A stretch of DNA of 64,000 nt from positions 124,001-188,000 of the forward strand of contig JACPVI010000081.1 of assembly GCA_016191815.1 (NCBI GenBank), given 5' to 3'. Position 1 is the stretch's first letter. Every line of letters begins with the position of its first letter. A program made the position numbers and the translations under genes. This document shows, in pieces, positions 44,868 to 55,838 of the stretch. The notes under the pieces were generated by a model. That model saw only the letters and a list, made by a program, of their open reading frames with translations, was not told the origin of the DNA and searched no databases. Origin of the DNA: Myxococcales bacterium (lineage in GTDB: Bacteria; Myxococcota; Myxococcia; Myxococcales; Myxococcaceae).

Positions 44868-45713
44868 ATGACGGCTCGGCTGATCGACGGGAAGGCAGTC
44901 GCGGCGAAGGTCCGCGCGCAGGTCAAGGCCGAGGTGGCTCGGTTGAAAGACGAGCGTGGCCTTTTGCCCGGGTTGGCGGTGGTGAGAGTCGGAGAGGATC
45001 CGGCCTCGAAGACCTACGTCACCTCGAAGCGGAAGGCCGCGGAGGAAGTCGGCTTCTACTCGGTGGAGCACCACCTCGACGCGTCGGCGAGCCAGGCGGA
45101 GGTCCTGGGGCTGGTCCGCCAGCTCAACGCCGACGCGCGCGTGCATGGGATCCTGGTGCAGCTCCCGCTGCCCCGGCAGCTGGATTCCGAGGCGTTGCTG
45201 CTCGCCATCGACCCGGCCAAGGACGTGGACGCCTTCCACCCGGTCAACGCCGGCCGGCTTTTCCAAGGGAAGCCGGGGCTGAGGCCCTGCACTCCGGCGG
45301 GGGTGATGCGGCTCTTGGAGGAGATCGGCTTTTCGCCCGCCGCCAAGAAGGCGGTGGTGGTGGGCCGGAGCAACATCGTCGGGCGGCCGATGGCGATGCT
45401 GCTGCTCGCCGCCGACGCCACCGTCACCATCTGCCACCGCAAGAGCGACCTCCCCCTGGAGATCGGGCAAGCGGACCTGGTAGTCGCCGCGGTGGGAGTC
45501 CCCCGCCTGGTGAAAGGCGCGTGGATCAAGCCGGGGGCGGTGGTGATCGACGTGGGCATCAACCGCACCCCCGAGGGCAAGCTGGTGGGAGACGTGGAGT
45601 TCGAGGCGGCAGCCCAGCTCGCCTCGTGGATCACCCCGGTGCCAGGGGGGGTGGGCCCGATGACGGTGGCGATGCTCATGCAGAACACGCTCGCGGCGGC
45701 GAGAAGCTTCTGA
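44868..45713 (+). CDS. folD: Bifunctional methylenetetrahydrofolate dehydrogenase/cyclohydrolase FolD
   Basis: 281 residues. Catalytic Lys in [13 protein letters not shown], the Y-x-x-x-K signature, [29 protein letters not shown] and the C-terminal [17 protein letters not shown] block are canonical. It interconverts methylene-, methenyl- and formyl-tetrahydrofolate with NADP. It begins a cluster of one-carbon genes (folD, metF, gcvT, gcvH, gcvP) within 10 kb. Confidence 0.97.
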   Translation: MTARLIDGKAVAAKVRAQVKAEVARLKDERGLLPGLAVVRVGEDPASKTYVTSKRKAAEEVGFYSVEHHLDASASQAEVLGLVRQLNADARVHGILVQLPLPRQLDSEALLLAIDPAKDVDAFHPVNAGRLFQGKPGLRPCTPAGVMRLLEEIGFSPAAKKAVVVGRSNIVGRPMAMLLLAADATVTICHRKSDLPLEIGQADLVVAAVGVPRLVKGAWIKPGAVVIDVGINRTPEGKLVGDVEFEAAAQLASWITPVPGGVGPMTVAMLMQNTLAAARSF

Positions 45714-45759
45714 CTCTGACCAGGCGGTGGCTGCGGCGCCGCCAACGGAGGGCGACTCC

Positions 45760-46455
45760 ATGGCGTCCAAGCCACCTGCAGCTCTCGCCGGCCTGCGCTG
45801 GCTCACCCGCGCGCTGGTGGTCGGCTGGGCGGTGTTCGCGTTCTTCTTTGTGGACGCAGAAGGGAGCTGGGCTGCGCGCATGGCGATCTTCGCCCCCGCG
45901 CTGGTCCCGGTTGCGATCGCCGAGTACCTGGTCCTCCGGGCCAGAGAGCGCGCGGCTCTCGCGGCCGCGGCCGCTACGCTCGGGCTCGCCAAGAGGTCGC
46001 AGCTCTTGGGTCAGCGCCTGGCCGGCATCTACCGCGGCTGTGAGGTGGACTTCCGCACCGAGGCCGGCAACGAGCTGGGCAAGGGAACCTGCCTCGAAGT
46101 CCGCAGCTCCGGTCTGGAGGGAATCGCGGTCGGGTCCCGCTGCAGCTCCCGCGTGCTCCGGAGAGCGGCGGGGCAGAACGCCGTGAAGCTGGACACCGGC
46201 CAGAGGGAGCTGGAGGCCTACTCGGCCGACTCGTCGTGGCAGGCGGCCCTGGCGAACCTGGAGCTGATCGCGAGGCTCCTGGTCTTCTCGGGCGGCGGCG
46301 ATCCGGCGAGGCCCGGCGCGGTGCTCGGCTCTCGGGTGCTGCGAGCTTTCTACGGCCGGCACCAGAGCTTCGACGAGGTGAAGAGCTTCATCGATGAGGC
46401 CATCGACGTCGCGGAGCAACTTAGGGCCTCTCGCGCCGGCCGGGGCGTAGGCTGA
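45760..46455 (+). CDS. Hypothetical membrane protein
   Basis: 231 residues from ATG 45760, chosen for GGAGGG (45747-45752) 7 nt upstream; an earlier GTG at 45727 is less likely. Two TM segments (~18-38 and ~42-62) near the N-terminus are followed by a ~165-residue soluble domain with no recognised motif (YRGCEVDFRTEAGNELGKG; FIDEAIDVAEQLRASR). It sits 46 bp after folD on the same strand and converges on metF. Confidence 0.65.
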   Translation: MASKPPAALAGLRWLTRALVVGWAVFAFFFVDAEGSWAARMAIFAPALVPVAIAEYLVLRARERAALAAAAATLGLAKRSQLLGQRLAGIYRGCEVDFRTEAGNELGKGTCLEVRSSGLEGIAVGSRCSSRVLRRAAGQNAVKLDTGQRELEAYSADSSWQAALANLELIARLLVFSGGGDPARPGAVLGSRVLRAFYGRHQSFDEVKSFIDEAIDVAEQLRASRAGRGVG

Positions 46456-46483
46456 GCTTCTCCGCTTCCGCCCCGCGCGGGAT

Positions 46484-47365
46484 TCAAACGGTCTCGCCGC
46501 GCGCGCGCAGGGCGCTGACGATCATCCGCGTCGCGGGAGAGCGGTTGAGCGTGTAGAAGTGGATGCCCGGCACCCCGCGGGCGAGCAGCTCCATGCACTG
46601 CACGGTGGCGTGCGCCACTCCCAGCTGCGCCACCGCCTGCGGGTCGTCCTTGACCTTCTCGAGCTGCAGCGCGAGCCGCATCGGGACCGTCGCTCCGCAC
46701 ATTCGGGTGAACCGGCCGAGCTGCTCGAAGTTGGTGATTGGCATGATGCCGGGCACGATGGGCACGTTGACCCCGACCCGGCGCGCCCGCTCGATGAAGT
46801 CGAAGTAGAAGGCGTTGTCGAAGAAGAGCTGGGTGATCACGAAGTCCAGCCCCGCGTCCACCTTCTCCTTGAGGTGCTTGAGGTCGACGTCGCGGGAGGG
46901 CGTCTCCACGTGGCCCTCCGGGTAGCAGGCGCCGCCCAGGCAGAACGGGTAGTCGCGCTGGTGGAGGAAGCCGACCAGCTCCGCGGCGTAGCGGAACCCG
47001 CCCACCCGGGGGACGAAGCTGGCCTGGCCCTGCGGCGGGTCGCCCCGCAGCACCAGCAGGTTTTCGATCTTCGCCGCTGCCAAGAGATCGCAGATCGAGG
47101 AGAGCTCCTGGCGGGTGTGGCCCACACAGGTGACGTGCGCCATCGCCTCCAGGCCGGCCCGAGCCTTGATCTGTGTGACCAGCGACACGGTCCGGTCCCG
47201 GGTGCTCCCGCCGGCGCCGTAGGTGACCGAGACGAAGCCGGGTTCCAGCTCTCGCAGATCCTCGAGGGTCTCCCAGAGGCTCCGTTCGCCCTCCGGCGTC
47301 TTCGGCGGGAAGAACTCGAACGAGAAGCACGGGTTCGAGGGGTTGAGCCGGTTGCGGATCTTCAT
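46484..47365 (-). CDS. metF: Methylenetetrahydrofolate reductase MetF
   Basis: 293 residues, the bacterial FAD-only length. Signatures: FSFEFFPPKTPEGE with the catalytic Glu, FVSVTYGAGGSTRDRT, HVTCVGHTRQEL, LVLRGDPPQG, KVDAGLDFVITQLFFDN and VPIVPGIMPITN. It makes 5-methyl-tetrahydrofolate for methionine synthesis. It is divergent from gcvT, 73 bp apart. Confidence 0.97.
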   Translation of the reverse strand: MKIRNRLNPSNPCFSFEFFPPKTPEGERSLWETLEDLRELEPGFVSVTYGAGGSTRDRTVSLVTQIKARAGLEAMAHVTCVGHTRQELSSICDLLAAAKIENLLVLRGDPPQGQASFVPRVGGFRYAAELVGFLHQRDYPFCLGGACYPEGHVETPSRDVDLKHLKEKVDAGLDFVITQLFFDNAFYFDFIERARRVGVNVPIVPGIMPITNFEQLGRFTRMCGATVPMRLALQLEKVKDDPQAVAQLGVAHATVQCMELLARGVPGIHFYTLNRSPATRMIVSALRARGETV

Positions 47366-47438
47366 CGAGGAGGTGCCACTCTACTTGATCGTCGAGGTCT
47401 GCCCGCTATAGTCCACGCGCTCTTCACCCCGCGAGGCC

Positions 47439-48521
47439 ATGGCCCGCAAGACACCCCTAAACGCGGCGCACCGGAAACTGGGCGCCCGGATGGTCGACTT
47501 CGCCGGCTGGGAGATGCCGGTTCAATACACGTCGGTGATCGCCGAGCACGAGGCGGTGCGCAACCAGGCCGGGATGTTCGACGTTTCGCACATGGGGGAG
47601 ATCGTCTTCAAGGGCCCGGGCGCGCTGGAGACGGCGAACCGGCTGTTGACGAACGATCTCGCCCGCGCCGCCGATGGGCAGGCGCTCTACTCGGGGCTTT
47701 TGAACGAGCGGGGCGGGTTCCTGGACGACGTCGTGGCCTATCGCTTCTCCGCGGACCACATCTTCGTCTGCGTCAATGCCGCCAACCGGGAGAAGGACTT
47801 CGATTGGATGCGGCGGCACGCGGTCGGGGTGGCGCCGGCGGACGCGAGCGACGACTGGGCGCAGCTCGCCGTGCAGGGCCCGAAGGCGGCCGCGATCGCG
47901 CAGCGGCTCACGGCGTTTGACCTGTCCAAGCTGGGCACCTACCGCTTCACGGCCGGCGGGGTAGCAGGGAAGCAGTGCATCGTCTCTCGCACCGGCTACA
48001 CCGGGGAGGACGGGTTCGAGCTGTACTGCGCTCCGGGTGACGCCGAGGCGCTGTGGTACGCGCTGCTCGAAGAGGGCCAGCGGGACGGCCTCAAGCCGGC
48101 GGGCCTTGGGGCGCGAGACTCGCTCCGGACCGAGATGAAGTACGCGCTCTACGGAAACGACATCGACGAAGAGCACACGCCGCTCGAGGCGGGGCTCGGC
48201 TGGATCGTCAAGCTCGACAAGGGCGACTTCCTCGGCGCCGAGGCGCTCAGGAAGCAAAGGGCCGAAGGGGTGAAGAAGAGGCTGGTCGGATTCGAGCTGG
48301 TCGAACCGGGTATCCCGAGGCCGCACTACCCGATCCTGAAGGACGGGCAGAGGGTGGGCGAGGTGACCTCGGGCACGATGGGTCCCTCGGTGAAGAAGGC
48401 GATTGGCATCGGCTACGTGCCACCGGAGCTGGCGGCCGAGGGCTCGAGCTTCCAGGTGGAGATCCGCGGGCGCCTGGTGGCGGCCCGCGTAGTCAAGACG
48501 CCGTTCTGGAAGAGAGGCTAG
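47439..48521 (+). CDS. gcvT: Glycine cleavage system T protein (aminomethyltransferase)
   Basis: 360 residues. Family blocks: GARMVDFAGWEMPVQY, GMFDVSHMGEI, LLNERGGFLDDVVAYRF, SRTGYTGEDGFELYC, GLGARDSLRTE and the GcvT C-terminal GEVTSGTMGPSVKKAIGIGYV. It transfers the methylene group from the H-protein arm to tetrahydrofolate. No glycine riboswitch is visible in the 73-bp upstream gap. gcvH follows 10 bp later. Confidence 0.97.
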   Translation: MARKTPLNAAHRKLGARMVDFAGWEMPVQYTSVIAEHEAVRNQAGMFDVSHMGEIVFKGPGALETANRLLTNDLARAADGQALYSGLLNERGGFLDDVVAYRFSADHIFVCVNAANREKDFDWMRRHAVGVAPADASDDWAQLAVQGPKAAAIAQRLTAFDLSKLGTYRFTAGGVAGKQCIVSRTGYTGEDGFELYCAPGDAEALWYALLEEGQRDGLKPAGLGARDSLRTEMKYALYGNDIDEEHTPLEAGLGWIVKLDKGDFLGAEALRKQRAEGVKKRLVGFELVEPGIPRPHYPILKDGQRVGEVTSGTMGPSVKKAIGIGYVPPELAAEGSSFQVEIRGRLVAARVVKTPFWKRG

Positions 48522-48531
48522 GAGCGCAGCG

Positions 48532-48921
48532 ATGGGCGATACCCCGAAGGACCTCAGGTACACGAAGGACCACGAGTGGGCCCGGCGGCAGGGGAGCGCG
48601 GTGGTGGTGGGCGTCACCTCGCACGCCCAGGAGGCCCTGGGCGACGTGGTGTACGTGGAGCTGCCCAAGGTGGGCGACACGGTGACGGCGGGCAAGCCCT
48701 TCGGAGTGATCGAGTCGACCAAGGCGGTCTCCGAGCTGTTCGCCCCGCTCAGCGGCAAGGTGGTGAAGACCAACGATTCGCTGGTCGACGAGCCGCAGCT
48801 GGTGAACCAGGACCCCTACAAGGCCGCCTGGATGATCGAGATCGAGCCGTCCGACCCGAAACAGTACGAGGGATTGTTGGACGCGGCGGCCTACGAAGCG
48901 CTGTTGGCCTCCGGGAAGTAG
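48532..48921 (+). CDS. gcvH: Glycine cleavage system H protein
   Basis: 129 residues. The lipoyl domain has the lipoylated Lys in FGVIESTKAVSELFAP; DLRYTKDHEWAR at the N-terminus and DEPQLVNQDPYKAAWMIEIEPSD are conserved. It carries the aminomethyl intermediate between GcvP and GcvT. In most relatives gcvP follows directly; here ~3 kb of accessory DNA intervene. Confidence 0.97.
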   Translation: MGDTPKDLRYTKDHEWARRQGSAVVVGVTSHAQEALGDVVYVELPKVGDTVTAGKPFGVIESTKAVSELFAPLSGKVVKTNDSLVDEPQLVNQDPYKAAWMIEIEPSDPKQYEGLLDAAAYEALLASGK

Positions 48922-48982
48922 CCCGCGCGGCGCGAACCTCCGCCCGTGTGCAGGCCGGGGGGACTTGCGAGCTTGGACGAGC

Positions 48983-49010
48983 TGAACCACAATAAGCGAA
49001 TCATGGTTCA
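48983..49010. promoter_or_regulatory. Candidate operator (wide inverted repeat) before the second toxin-antitoxin pair
   Basis: TGAACCA (48983-48989) and TGGTTCA (49004-49010) are perfect 7-bp inverted arms with 14 nt between them, centres 21 bp apart, i.e. two helical turns. A second small palindrome AGATG-CACCAT-CATCT is at 49014-49029. Both lie just upstream of the antitoxin ATG at 49049, consistent with autoregulation by a ribbon-helix-helix antitoxin. Confidence 0.45.
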
Positions 49011-49048
49011 TGAAGATGCACCATCATCTGACTCACGTGGAGGTAGGA

Positions 49049-49303
49049 ATGAGCTCGATCACGATCCATGGGCTGGACGACGCGCTGGCGTCAGCCATCA
49101 GGGCCAAGGCGCGAGCCGAGAGGACGAGCATCAATCGGGCCGTCAAGCGGTTGCTCGAAGAAGTGCTGGGCGTGAGGCCTTCCGGCCAGAAGCACCGGAA
49201 GAGCTTCGAGAGGTTCTGCGGCATGTGGTCGAGGGCGCAGGCCAAGGAATTCGAGAAGGCGGTGGCTGACTTCGAGAAGGTGGAGCGGGCCGACTGGAGA
49301 TGA
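49049..49303 (+). CDS. Antitoxin with ribbon-helix-helix N-terminus (FitA/VapB-like)
   Basis: 84 residues from ATG 49049 with GGAGG 5 nt upstream. The N-terminus SSITIHGLDDALASAIRAKA followed by RTSINRAVKRLLEE fits the FitA/Arc-type ribbon-helix-helix pattern of antitoxins. The C-terminal half is the expected toxin-binding helix. Its stop overlaps the toxin start (ATGA). It lies 127 bp after gcvH and is not part of the gcv operon by function. Confidence 0.85.
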   Translation: MSSITIHGLDDALASAIRAKARAERTSINRAVKRLLEEVLGVRPSGQKHRKSFERFCGMWSRAQAKEFEKAVADFEKVERADWR

Positions 49304-49695
49304 GGAAAATCCTCCTCGACACGAACGCCTACGCCAGCCTCGCGGGGGGCGACGACGCCGTCCTCGAGGCGTTGGGTGAGGCCGACGTGACCTTCGTCTC
49401 GATCTTCGTGCTGGGTGAGCTGTACGCCGGGTTTCGGGGAGGCAAGTTCGAAAGCAAGAACCGCGCGGCCCTTCGCGAGTTCTTGGCGAGCCCGACGGTC
49501 AAGTTACTGTTCGCCACCGACGACACCGCGGAGGTGTTCGGAGGGGTGAAGGATGCGCTCCGCCGCCAGGGGACGCCGATACCGATCAACGACGTCTGGA
49601 TCGCCGCGCACGCAATGGAGGCAGGCGCAGCCCTGGTGACCTTCGACGCGCACTTCGAGCACGTGAAAGGGCTCCGCCGATGGCCCAGCAGGTGA
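49300..49695 (+). CDS. vapC: PIN-domain toxin (VapC-like ribonuclease)
   Basis: 131 residues. Acidic PIN residues: Asp8 (ILLDTNAYASL), Glu in VLGELYAGF, Asp in INDVWIAAHAME and a last one in TFDAHFEHV. Overlap ATGA with the antitoxin gene. VapC enzymes cut tRNA or rRNA on antitoxin loss. It ends 1 bp before the convergent methyltransferase gene. Confidence 0.9.
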   Translation: MRKILLDTNAYASLAGGDDAVLEALGEADVTFVSIFVLGELYAGFRGGKFESKNRAALREFLASPTVKLLFATDDTAEVFGGVKDALRRQGTPIPINDVWIAAHAMEAGAALVTFDAHFEHVKGLRRWPSR

Positions 49696-49696
49696 G

Positions 49697-51616
49697 CTAG
49701 GCGGACGAGACCCTGCGGTGGATCTCGAAGAGGAGCTTCAGCCGCTCCGACTCGGAGCCCGGCCTCCGTCGGGGCAGGTAGCACGCGTCGACCGCCCGGT
49801 CGAGACGGCGGTGGGCATCTGCGAGGTCCGGCGGCATCAGCGATGGATCGTAGAGGGTTGCAAGTGGAGCCTGGTGATGCCGGCGTCTGACCGCGAGGAC
49901 GTTCCTGGCGGCGGCTCTCACGGCATCGATTCGGCTCGTCTCAGGTGCCGGCGGCCACGGGAAGTTGTTGTAGACGATGCGGTTCGAGTATCGGTAGTCG
50001 GACTTGATGCGACCGCACACCTGGCGGACCCAGGCCATGTGCATCGTCGACATCAACACCCCGAGCACGTACGGATCGTCGGACTCCACGAAAGCGCAGG
50101 AGTCGCCGACGATGTGGGACGCCGGGAACAGTGCCATGGGAATGAACGCGCGCTGCTCCGAGGAGTGCCGCGGGATGACGATGTAGCGGCCCGAAGGCTG
50201 CCGGATCTCCCCGAAGAGCGACGGCCGGTCCGCCAGCTCACGCGTGGTCTCGCGCTTGCTCTCGAGGCGGTAGCTCCGAACGGCCTCCACCCGCTCTCGG
50301 ACCGGCGGGATGGAGGCGATGGCGCTGGGCGAAGCGCCCTGGAGCCAGAGGCACCAGCGTGGAAGGCCGCGCAGCATTTCCTGGTCACTGATGAATGGCC
50401 GGACGAGCGGTGCGGCGCGAGGATGATCTCGTAGCAGCCGGCGCTTCTGCTCGTCGCTCAAGAGGAGGTGCCCCCCGTCGTTGGGCATGCTGCCGAAGCT
50501 CACGGGAGGCACTTTGGAGATCGGCTGGGCGCGCTTGTCGAGGAGAATAGTGTCCGCTTCCACCAGGTAAGGGTTGAGCCGGCGGACCTTTCTCCGCAGA
50601 GGGCTAGCGTCCGGCGTCTCGTAGTCGAAAAGGGATCGTTCCTTGGGCTCCTTGGCTCCGAAGCCGACGATCACGCAGTAGACGTGCGCCTTGCCGCGCG
50701 CGTCGTTGAACCAGCGGAAAGTCCGGTGCGCGAAGTGGATGCGGACGCCCTTGGCCAGGAGCTCCCTCCACAACAGGCCGACCTGTTCGCCCTGGGTGAT
50801 CGAGTTGGTGGAGACGAAGGCGACCTTGATATCGGTGCCGCGGATCAACTCGGCGGCCTGGAGGTACCAGCAGGCGACATAGTCCAGCTCGCCGAAGCCG
50901 GGGATGGAGCCGCACACCCTCTCCATGTCTGCCTGCTGTTCGGGGGTGCGCTTTTTCTTCCCGACGTACGGCGGGTTTCCGAGGATGGCGGTGAGGCGCC
51001 GCTTGGAGACCACCGAGCTCCAATCAAGGTCCAGGGCGTTGCCAATGCGAATGTTTGGCGCCTTCCGCGGCGGCGGCCCGGCCCAACGCCGGCCGAAGGC
51101 CTCCGACGCGTTCAGGTTCATCTGGTGATCCACCGCGCGGAGGGCGGCCTTCGCGATGCGGGCCGCGTGGGGATCGATCTCGATGCCGTGCATCGAACCG
51201 AGGCTGAGGCAGCAGCGGCCATCGAGGAGACGCTCCAAGGCTGGGCCGGGGTGAAGCCGCCGGATCCGTTCCAGTGCGTCCAGCTCCAGCTGGCGCAGCT
51301 CGCGGTAGGCCACGGCCAAGAAGTCCCCGCAGCCGCAGGCGGGGTCGAGCAGCTCGGTCGACCGGATGCGTCTGAGGATCGACTCGATCGCCTCGAGTCC
51401 GTTGCCCGCCCTCGCGAGATCCGCACGCAACTCGCCCATGAAGAGCCCGTCGATCGTCTTGAGGACGTTCTCCTCGGAGGTGTAGTGCGCGCCCGCATCG
51501 CGTCGCTTGGACGGATCCATCGCCTCCTGGAACAGCGAGCCCAGGAGCGATGGCGAGGCGCGCAGGGGGAAAAGGGCGAAACCCGAGTCAGAGGCCTCGC
51601 GGCCGGGAACACTCAA
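49697..51616 (-). CDS. N6-adenine-type DNA methyltransferase, N-terminally truncated
   Basis: About 640 residues if started at TTG 51616. The SAM-binding motif is in LLDPACGCGDFLAVAYRELR and the catalytic NPPY motif in AILGNPPYVGKKK. GAHYTSEENVLKTIDGLF, HGIEIDPHAARIA and WYLQAAELIRG place it with large class I methyltransferases of the Eco57I/MmeI/YeeA type. In that family a long N-terminal region precedes SLLGSLFQEAMDP...GAHYTS; here this part and any nuclease domain are missing, because only ~20 residues precede it. No start with a ribosome binding site is seen. The C-terminal target-recognition part (~330-640, e.g. WCLWLQGASPS, YNNFPWP) looks complete. It may be an orphan methylase or decaying restriction-modification gene. 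Confidence 0.75.
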   Translation of the reverse strand: MSVPGREASDSGFALFPLRASPSLLGSLFQEAMDPSKRRDAGAHYTSEENVLKTIDGLFMGELRADLARAGNGLEAIESILRRIRSTELLDPACGCGDFLAVAYRELRQLELDALERIRRLHPGPALERLLDGRCCLSLGSMHGIEIDPHAARIAKAALRAVDHQMNLNASEAFGRRWAGPPPRKAPNIRIGNALDLDWSSVVSKRRLTAILGNPPYVGKKKRTPEQQADMERVCGSIPGFGELDYVACWYLQAAELIRGTDIKVAFVSTNSITQGEQVGLLWRELLAKGVRIHFAHRTFRWFNDARGKAHVYCVIVGFGAKEPKERSLFDYETPDASPLRRKVRRLNPYLVEADTILLDKRAQPISKVPPVSFGSMPNDGGHLLLSDEQKRRLLRDHPRAAPLVRPFISDQEMLRGLPRWCLWLQGASPSAIASIPPVRERVEAVRSYRLESKRETTRELADRPSLFGEIRQPSGRYIVIPRHSSEQRAFIPMALFPASHIVGDSCAFVESDDPYVLGVLMSTMHMAWVRQVCGRIKSDYRYSNRIVYNNFPWPPAPETSRIDAVRAAARNVLAVRRRHHQAPLATLYDPSLMPPDLADAHRRLDRAVDACYLPRRRPGSESERLKLLFEIHRRVSSA

Positions 51617-51867
51617 TCGGAGCCCGCGTAGAACTGGTGCTGCGTCGGCTCTCCAAAGAGCGCGCGCTCGAGCTCTCCGGCGACCTTGGTGCGCACCACG
51701 AACGCGCCGACCCTCGTCCGCACCACTGCCTGGCCAGGCTCCGGGGCGGAGACCGCCGGCGCCGGCGCGCCGAGCATTCGGGAAGGAGCAGGCGAGCATG
51801 CCCCCGCGGCGGCCCGGTCAGCGGTGCAGGCAGTCAGCAGCGTCGCTATCAACACGAGGCGCCACAT
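51613..51867 (-). CDS. Putative small lipoprotein just upstream of the methyltransferase
   Basis: 84 residues. Signal MWRLVLIATLLTAC has a perfect lipobox (LTAC, Cys14). The mature part is short, with GC-rich third codon positions like the neighbours, and ends FGEPTQHQFYAGSD. No family is recognised. Its TGA overlaps the proposed TTG start of the methyltransferase. The two do not belong to one system functionally, so it is either a genuine small gene or a chance reading frame of the cut N-terminal region. Confidence 0.5.
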   Translation of the reverse strand: MWRLVLIATLLTACTADRAAAGACSPAPSRMLGAPAPAVSAPEPGQAVVRTRVGAFVVRTKVAGELERALFGEPTQHQFYAGSD

Positions 51868-51994
51868 GCGAACGGACTTATAACCGATCGGAGACGCGCT
51901 TCCCAGCCGGCCCGGCCACCGACCGAGTTTTCAGTTTTCCGGCGGGGTGCCCCGTTGTAGAGGAAACGCTCTCGTTACCTCCCGGACAAGAGAT

Positions 51995-54859
<2,865 letters not shown>

Positions 54860-54912
54860 CCCTCCCCGAGGGACCGGGGAAGTGCTTCGAGGGAAGCGAC
54901 TCTCCGGCCAGC

Positions 54913-55794
54913 TCAGCGCGCGACCGCGGGCTCGACGTGCACCACCACGTCGATCACCTGCGGGAACTGGGCGGTGAGCGCGCGCTCCACCTCGTCCGCC
55001 ACCTGGTGCGCCCGCGCCGTAGGGAGGGAAGGGTCGACCTCGATTTTCAGGTCGACCCAGACCGACTCCTCCATGCCCCGGCTCCGCACGTCCCGCACCG
55101 ATTTCACCCCGGCCACCGACGAGGTGACCGACGCCACCCGCGCCGGATCGAGCCTCGCGGCGTCGGAGAGGATGCCCACCCCCTGCCGCACGATGCCGTA
55201 GGCGGCGAAGGCGACGAAACCGAGCACGAGCAGGGCCACCACTCCGTCGGCGCGGGGCATGCCCAGCCGCACCAGCCCCAGCGAGACGAGCACCGCGATG
55301 GTGACGAACACGTCCGAGAGCGTGTGCCGCGCGTCGGCCAAGAGCAGCGGGCTCCGAAGCCGGCGGCCGAAGCGCCGCTCCAGCGTCGTCACCGCCACGT
55401 TCACCGCCAAGGTCGCGGCCATCACGCCGATCATCTCGTTGCTCACCTGCGGGTGGCGGTCTCGCACCAGGGCGTCGAAGGCCATCCTCCCTAGCTCGAG
55501 CATGCCGATCCCCACCATGGCGCCGATCGCCAGGGCGGCGAGCGCCTCGAACTTCCCGTGCCCGTAGGGGTGGTTCGCGTCCGCCGGGCGCGCCGCCACC
55601 GACATCGCCACCAGGCCGATCACGTTCGAGCTTCCGTCCAGGAAGGAGTGGAAGCCATCCGCGGTCACCGAAGCGGAGTGAGCGGCGAGCCCGAAGGCGA
55701 CCTTGGCCGCGGCCACCGCCCAGTTGGCGAGCAGGATGGCCGCCAGCACCTTCCGGATGGCCGTAGCGCGCTCGCTCAGTTGCCTGATTTCCAC
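54913..55794 (-). CDS. Cation diffusion facilitator (CDF) metal transporter
   Basis: 293 residues with about six TM helices and a C-terminal cytoplasmic ferredoxin-like domain (~205-293). The metal site residues are TADGFHSFLD (Asp46, His49, Asp53) and ADARHTLSD, the AD..H...D pairs of the transport site. HPYGHGKFEALA is the family signature after TM2. It exports divalent metals (Zn, Fe, Mn or Cd) by proton exchange; the metal cannot be read from sequence. It is convergent with gcvP. Confidence 0.93.
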   Translation of the reverse strand: MEIRQLSERATAIRKVLAAILLANWAVAAAKVAFGLAAHSASVTADGFHSFLDGSSNVIGLVAMSVAARPADANHPYGHGKFEALAALAIGAMVGIGMLELGRMAFDALVRDRHPQVSNEMIGVMAATLAVNVAVTTLERRFGRRLRSPLLLADARHTLSDVFVTIAVLVSLGLVRLGMPRADGVVALLVLGFVAFAAYGIVRQGVGILSDAARLDPARVASVTSSVAGVKSVRDVRSRGMEESVWVDLKIEVDPSLPTARAHQVADEVERALTAQFPQVIDVVVHVEPAVAR

Positions 55795-55838
55795 GTCGCG
55801 AAACTAACCCGGAGCCGCCGGCGGCGCGACGCCGTCCG

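Noticed and set aside
47366-47438. Glycine or SAM riboswitch between metF and gcvT
   Set aside because: The gap is only 73 bp and shows none of the conserved aptamer elements I would expect.
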